Part shown: in pieces, positions 23,753 to 26,487 of the stretch | How the letters are laid out: each line of letters opens with the position of its first letter | How positions within the stretch are numbered: position 1 is the stretch's first letter | Source of the DNA: CAYMFD01 sp964389475 | GTDB taxonomy: Bacteria; Bacteroidota; Bacteroidia; Chitinophagales; Saprospiraceae | DNA: 26,487 nucleotides | Reading direction: 5' to 3' | NCBI GenBank assembly: GCA_964389475.1 | Contig: CAYMFD010000044.1 | Location: forward strand, 1 to 26,487 | Notes under the pieces: generated by a model | The model's input: the letters and a program-made list of their open reading frames with translations, nothing else | The model's database searches: none | What the model was told of the DNA's origin: nothing | Program-made: the position numbers and the translations under genes

Positions 23753-26329
23753 ATGAATATGTCGAGAAGTACTCCCCTCATACTTCTGATGATGTCCGTG
23801 TATACGTGCTTCTGTCAGGAAATCGTCCATTCTAATGATCTTGTCGAGGAGTGGCGCTATACCTTCTCCGACTATCCCTACGATGCTACCTGGCATATCC
23901 ATACCAATGATAGTGTATCCTACTGGGTAGCTCACAGAAACGATAATATGGTCATGGGTCTCGTTAGAGATCAATTCACTGGAGCAATACGCAGCTCAAG
24001 GGCATTCGGCCGTGATTTAAAGTTTAATGGTTTTAGAATTGGCGATTTTGATGACAGTGCCATCATGATTGTTGGAAATCGGGTAGTATTGTGGTCAGCG
24101 ATCGACGATGAGGTGCAAGACCTCGGGCTTACAGAGCAATTACATGATCCTCGACTCAAGGTTACAGAAAGTTGGTCTATGTGGTGGAAGAATGATCAGA
24201 GCTACATATACCATAATAATCATACAGGCGAGCAGTACCAAATCACAACTACCAAGCGGTATAACTTGATAGATGGCCGCAATAATTCAATACCTCTTGC
24301 CTATCACGGGGCAGATCCTCGGGTGGAAGCTAGCACCATGCTCAATGTTATAACAAGGGAAGTGAAGGTTTTCTCGCCATGGTTTCACTTTGCGGATGAC
24401 AGGTTATACGAGTTTCAGGGTAAGACTATTGTCGAATACAACACAGGATTTCAGCAAGTAGGTCAGTATGAACTGCCACAAAGAACTGGTCTTTCATGGA
24501 GGTTGGGTAGCGACTTTTATTTTGTAGTTGGCGGTAGTAGTCAGGCTGATACCAACAGATATGTAATGACCTATACCCTAGGCAGTGATACTATCGTGAC
24601 TGTGGATACGCTGCCTACCAATCTACAAGGTGGTCAAAATATTACTCACTGTGAGAATGGACTATTTAATATCGGACCTCCCTCAGCCCGCATGTTGTAT
24701 GATGCTAGATGGGGCAGAAATGTAATTGCTGCTGATTACTGGTCGAGACCCTTCTACACGACTCGAGACTTTGTTTATTGGGAGCTAGAAGATAGTCGTG
24801 TTCTCGCATACACTCGGGAAACAGGTCAGCGAGATACCCTCAGTGGGTATAAGCTAGATTATAATTTGCTGATGCGACTGACAGACACGACACGAGAGTT
24901 TATGCACGACCATCACACGTTGTTCACTACTTTGCCACTCAGGCGAGGTGTCAAGTATGAGGCTGTCAGTCAGAGTCAAACCCACTCATATTATCGGTTG
25001 CCAACGTCGGTATTTGCATTAGATGGGCTGACTGTTGACACGACTTTGTTTGCTAACTACTGCAGTTATCTAGATGTTTTGACCACTGCTAGCCACCGCT
25101 ACATTGCAGATTGTACAGACAGTCTATATACTCTCAATGAGGATGGTACCTTAGGCCGTTCTATTCATATATCGTGGGGTACGCCATTGATTTACGACGA
25201 CCTGCTAGTATGGCTTAAAGATGACACGATCTATACCCACGATGGACAGATGACCAGCACTATCGTCATAGACCAAGGATCAGCGCCAGTTGATAGGATA
25301 CTATTTGTGGGCAGTCGACTGGTAGCACAGTCAGAGAATGTCTTGTACGATTTATCCAACTTGTCGGCGACGCCTCAGCGTTGGGCGACGCTTGCAGAAG
25401 GAGTCTATCTCAGGGCGGGTGGTGGCGGGATTGTCACAGTCGGAGAGGCTATGTTGGACGCTAGTACAGGTGACTTTTTTGGTATTCGTCATCCCAGACT
25501 CCTTGGTACGGACTCCTGTGTAGGAATAGTAGATGGCCAACTATACGTGGCTAGTGTCGAAGCCGTAAGTAGTGGTGTCTATCTACCATACGAGGTCAAT
25601 GACTATGACGCTATCTATCAGTATGGCGATGAGTGGATCGTGCAGCATGGCAGTATGTTCACGTCGCTCAACACGAATAACTCTGTCGATATTGGAGACT
25701 TCAGCGTTTTTCAGTTTAGGCCAGGCATCCAATTGTCGTCGCCTTTGATCTACCTGCTCAATGATGCTCAAACAGCCGTTAAGGTGCTTGATATCGAGAC
25801 ACTATCTACCAGTGATATTGGTACGTACGAAGATGTATACTATCGCGGTTATCAATACGGTGACTACTATTACTACGTGGCTAGGACAGAGGAAAATGGT
25901 CAAGAATTATGGGAAAGTAATGGTACTGCCCAAGGTACTAGACTGCTATTTGACAGTACGGGTGATCAGTTATCCTCTTTGCCCACTGAGCTAATGATCA
26001 ATGAACATACCGGTTATCTGTATTGGTCCGCAGAAGATCATGCAGGCCACTCGCTTTACGCATACAACCTACCATCTATAACTAGTAGTACGGAAGAGGC
26101 TCAGGCTAAAAAACCACCGTTGTTAATAATCTTCCCCAATCCAGCTTCTGATTATGTGGTAGTGTCACCAATGAAAGATGGTAATTACTACGCCTACAAT
26201 CAGCTGGGTCAGCCTTATCAAGTAGAGGTCCGACATGGTGTCTCTGATGTAAGTAGTCTTCCAGCTGGTATATATACGCTACTGGATGATAAGTCTGGTC
26301 GAAGTGGTCGCTTTATCAAAATAGATTAG
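23753..26329 (+). CDS. Large secreted beta-propeller-like protein with T9SS sorting tail
   Basis: An 858-residue exported protein. A signal peptide (about 1-21, ending CFCQE) is followed by a long region of repeated short strands with little homology I recognise. Near residue 717 ELWESNGTAQGTRLLF matches the ELWxSDGTxxGT repeat found in Bacteroidota propeller proteins. The last 68 residues (from about 791, IIFPNPASDYVVVSPMKDG, and then QLGQPY, SSLPAGIYTLL) are a type A sorting domain recognised by the type IX secretion system, so the protein is exported across the outer membrane and either anchored or released. Two Met codons (23753 and 23759) are possible starts. The next gene starts 11 bases on and may be co-transcribed. 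Confidence 0.87.
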   Translation: MNMSRSTPLILLMMSVYTCFCQEIVHSNDLVEEWRYTFSDYPYDATWHIHTNDSVSYWVAHRNDNMVMGLVRDQFTGAIRSSRAFGRDLKFNGFRIGDFDDSAIMIVGNRVVLWSAIDDEVQDLGLTEQLHDPRLKVTESWSMWWKNDQSYIYHNNHTGEQYQITTTKRYNLIDGRNNSIPLAYHGADPRVEASTMLNVITREVKVFSPWFHFADDRLYEFQGKTIVEYNTGFQQVGQYELPQRTGLSWRLGSDFYFVVGGSSQADTNRYVMTYTLGSDTIVTVDTLPTNLQGGQNITHCENGLFNIGPPSARMLYDARWGRNVIAADYWSRPFYTTRDFVYWELEDSRVLAYTRETGQRDTLSGYKLDYNLLMRLTDTTREFMHDHHTLFTTLPLRRGVKYEAVSQSQTHSYYRLPTSVFALDGLTVDTTLFANYCSYLDVLTTASHRYIADCTDSLYTLNEDGTLGRSIHISWGTPLIYDDLLVWLKDDTIYTHDGQMTSTIVIDQGSAPVDRILFVGSRLVAQSENVLYDLSNLSATPQRWATLAEGVYLRAGGGGIVTVGEAMLDASTGDFFGIRHPRLLGTDSCVGIVDGQLYVASVEAVSSGVYLPYEVNDYDAIYQYGDEWIVQHGSMFTSLNTNNSVDIGDFSVFQFRPGIQLSSPLIYLLNDAQTAVKVLDIETLSTSDIGTYEDVYYRGYQYGDYYYYVARTEENGQELWESNGTAQGTRLLFDSTGDQLSSLPTELMINEHTGYLYWSAEDHAGHSLYAYNLPSITSSTEEAQAKKPPLLIIFPNPASDYVVVSPMKDGNYYAYNQLGQPYQVEVRHGVSDVSSLPAGIYTLLDDKSGRSGRFIKID

Positions 26330-26340
26330 TTGTGGTAGAC

Positions 26341-26487
26341 ATGAAGTCTGTTTTGACGGTTATTATTCTATTTGGTAGCATGGCATACAACACGTCTGTC
26401 TGTTACGGTCAGTTATTTGATGCTAACTGGATGACAAAGGGTCGCTTTTTCGACCACGGTATTAGCGTTCGATATAGTGCATCGGAT
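26341..26487 (+). CDS. Start of an exported protein, cut by the window edge
   Basis: Open from the ATG at 26341 to the end of the window (49 codons, no stop). It begins MKSVLTVIILFGSMAYNTSV, which is a signal peptide, followed by CYGQLFDANWMTKGRFF. It starts 11 bases after the T9SS protein gene, so it may share its transcript. Too little is present to name a family. Confidence 0.6.
   Translation, partial: MKSVLTVIILFGSMAYNTSVCYGQLFDANWMTKGRFFDHGISVRYSASD

Overview
The window looks like a chromosomal segment from a Bacteroidota bacterium, most likely of the Saprospiria/Lewinella type. This is inferred, not computed. The signs are a cytochrome oxidase cluster with two tandem subunit III genes, a type IX secretion sorting tail on a long secreted protein, promoter-like TAnnTTTG boxes, no clear Shine-Dalgarno sequences, and a secreted reprolysin with leucine-rich and MopE-like parts. 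I see no transposase, phage gene, CRISPR array, tRNA or rRNA.

Positions 22-6221 hold a same-strand run for an aa3-type terminal oxidase and its heme supply: coxB, coxA, ctaB (heme O synthase), two coxC-like genes and coxD, closed by a strong intrinsic terminator at 6249-6276. Positions 6318-7701 continue with three small membrane proteins that look like assembly factors: a SCO-like protein with no cysteine, a DUF420 protein, and a CPMC-motif protein. Two oddities stand out. CoxB carries a complete OmpA-type peptidoglycan-binding domain after its CuA domain, which could tie the oxidase to the cell wall. The protein in the usual SCO slot has lost its copper ligands.

Positions 7852-14899 are mixed accessory genes: a two-CBS-domain protein followed by a structured intergenic stretch and terminator, a methyltransferase (-), a Spy/CpxP-like periplasmic protein, an acidic protein of unknown function (-), an exported-looking amidohydrolase (-), and a 942-residue multidomain secreted metalloprotease.

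Positions 14948-23577 carry metabolism: pdxH (-), homogentisate dioxygenase and fumarylacetoacetase (two steps of tyrosine breakdown, here separated by a lipoprotein and an unusual opposite-strand glycogen-binding-like/HhH protein), a secreted protein and a propeller lipoprotein that abut exactly, guaB (-), and tadA divergent from guaB. The end of the window holds an 858-residue T9SS cargo protein and the start of another exported protein cut by the window edge.

Several genes have an upstream in-frame TTG before a better ATG; I moved the start to the ATG where family length or a signal peptide supports it.
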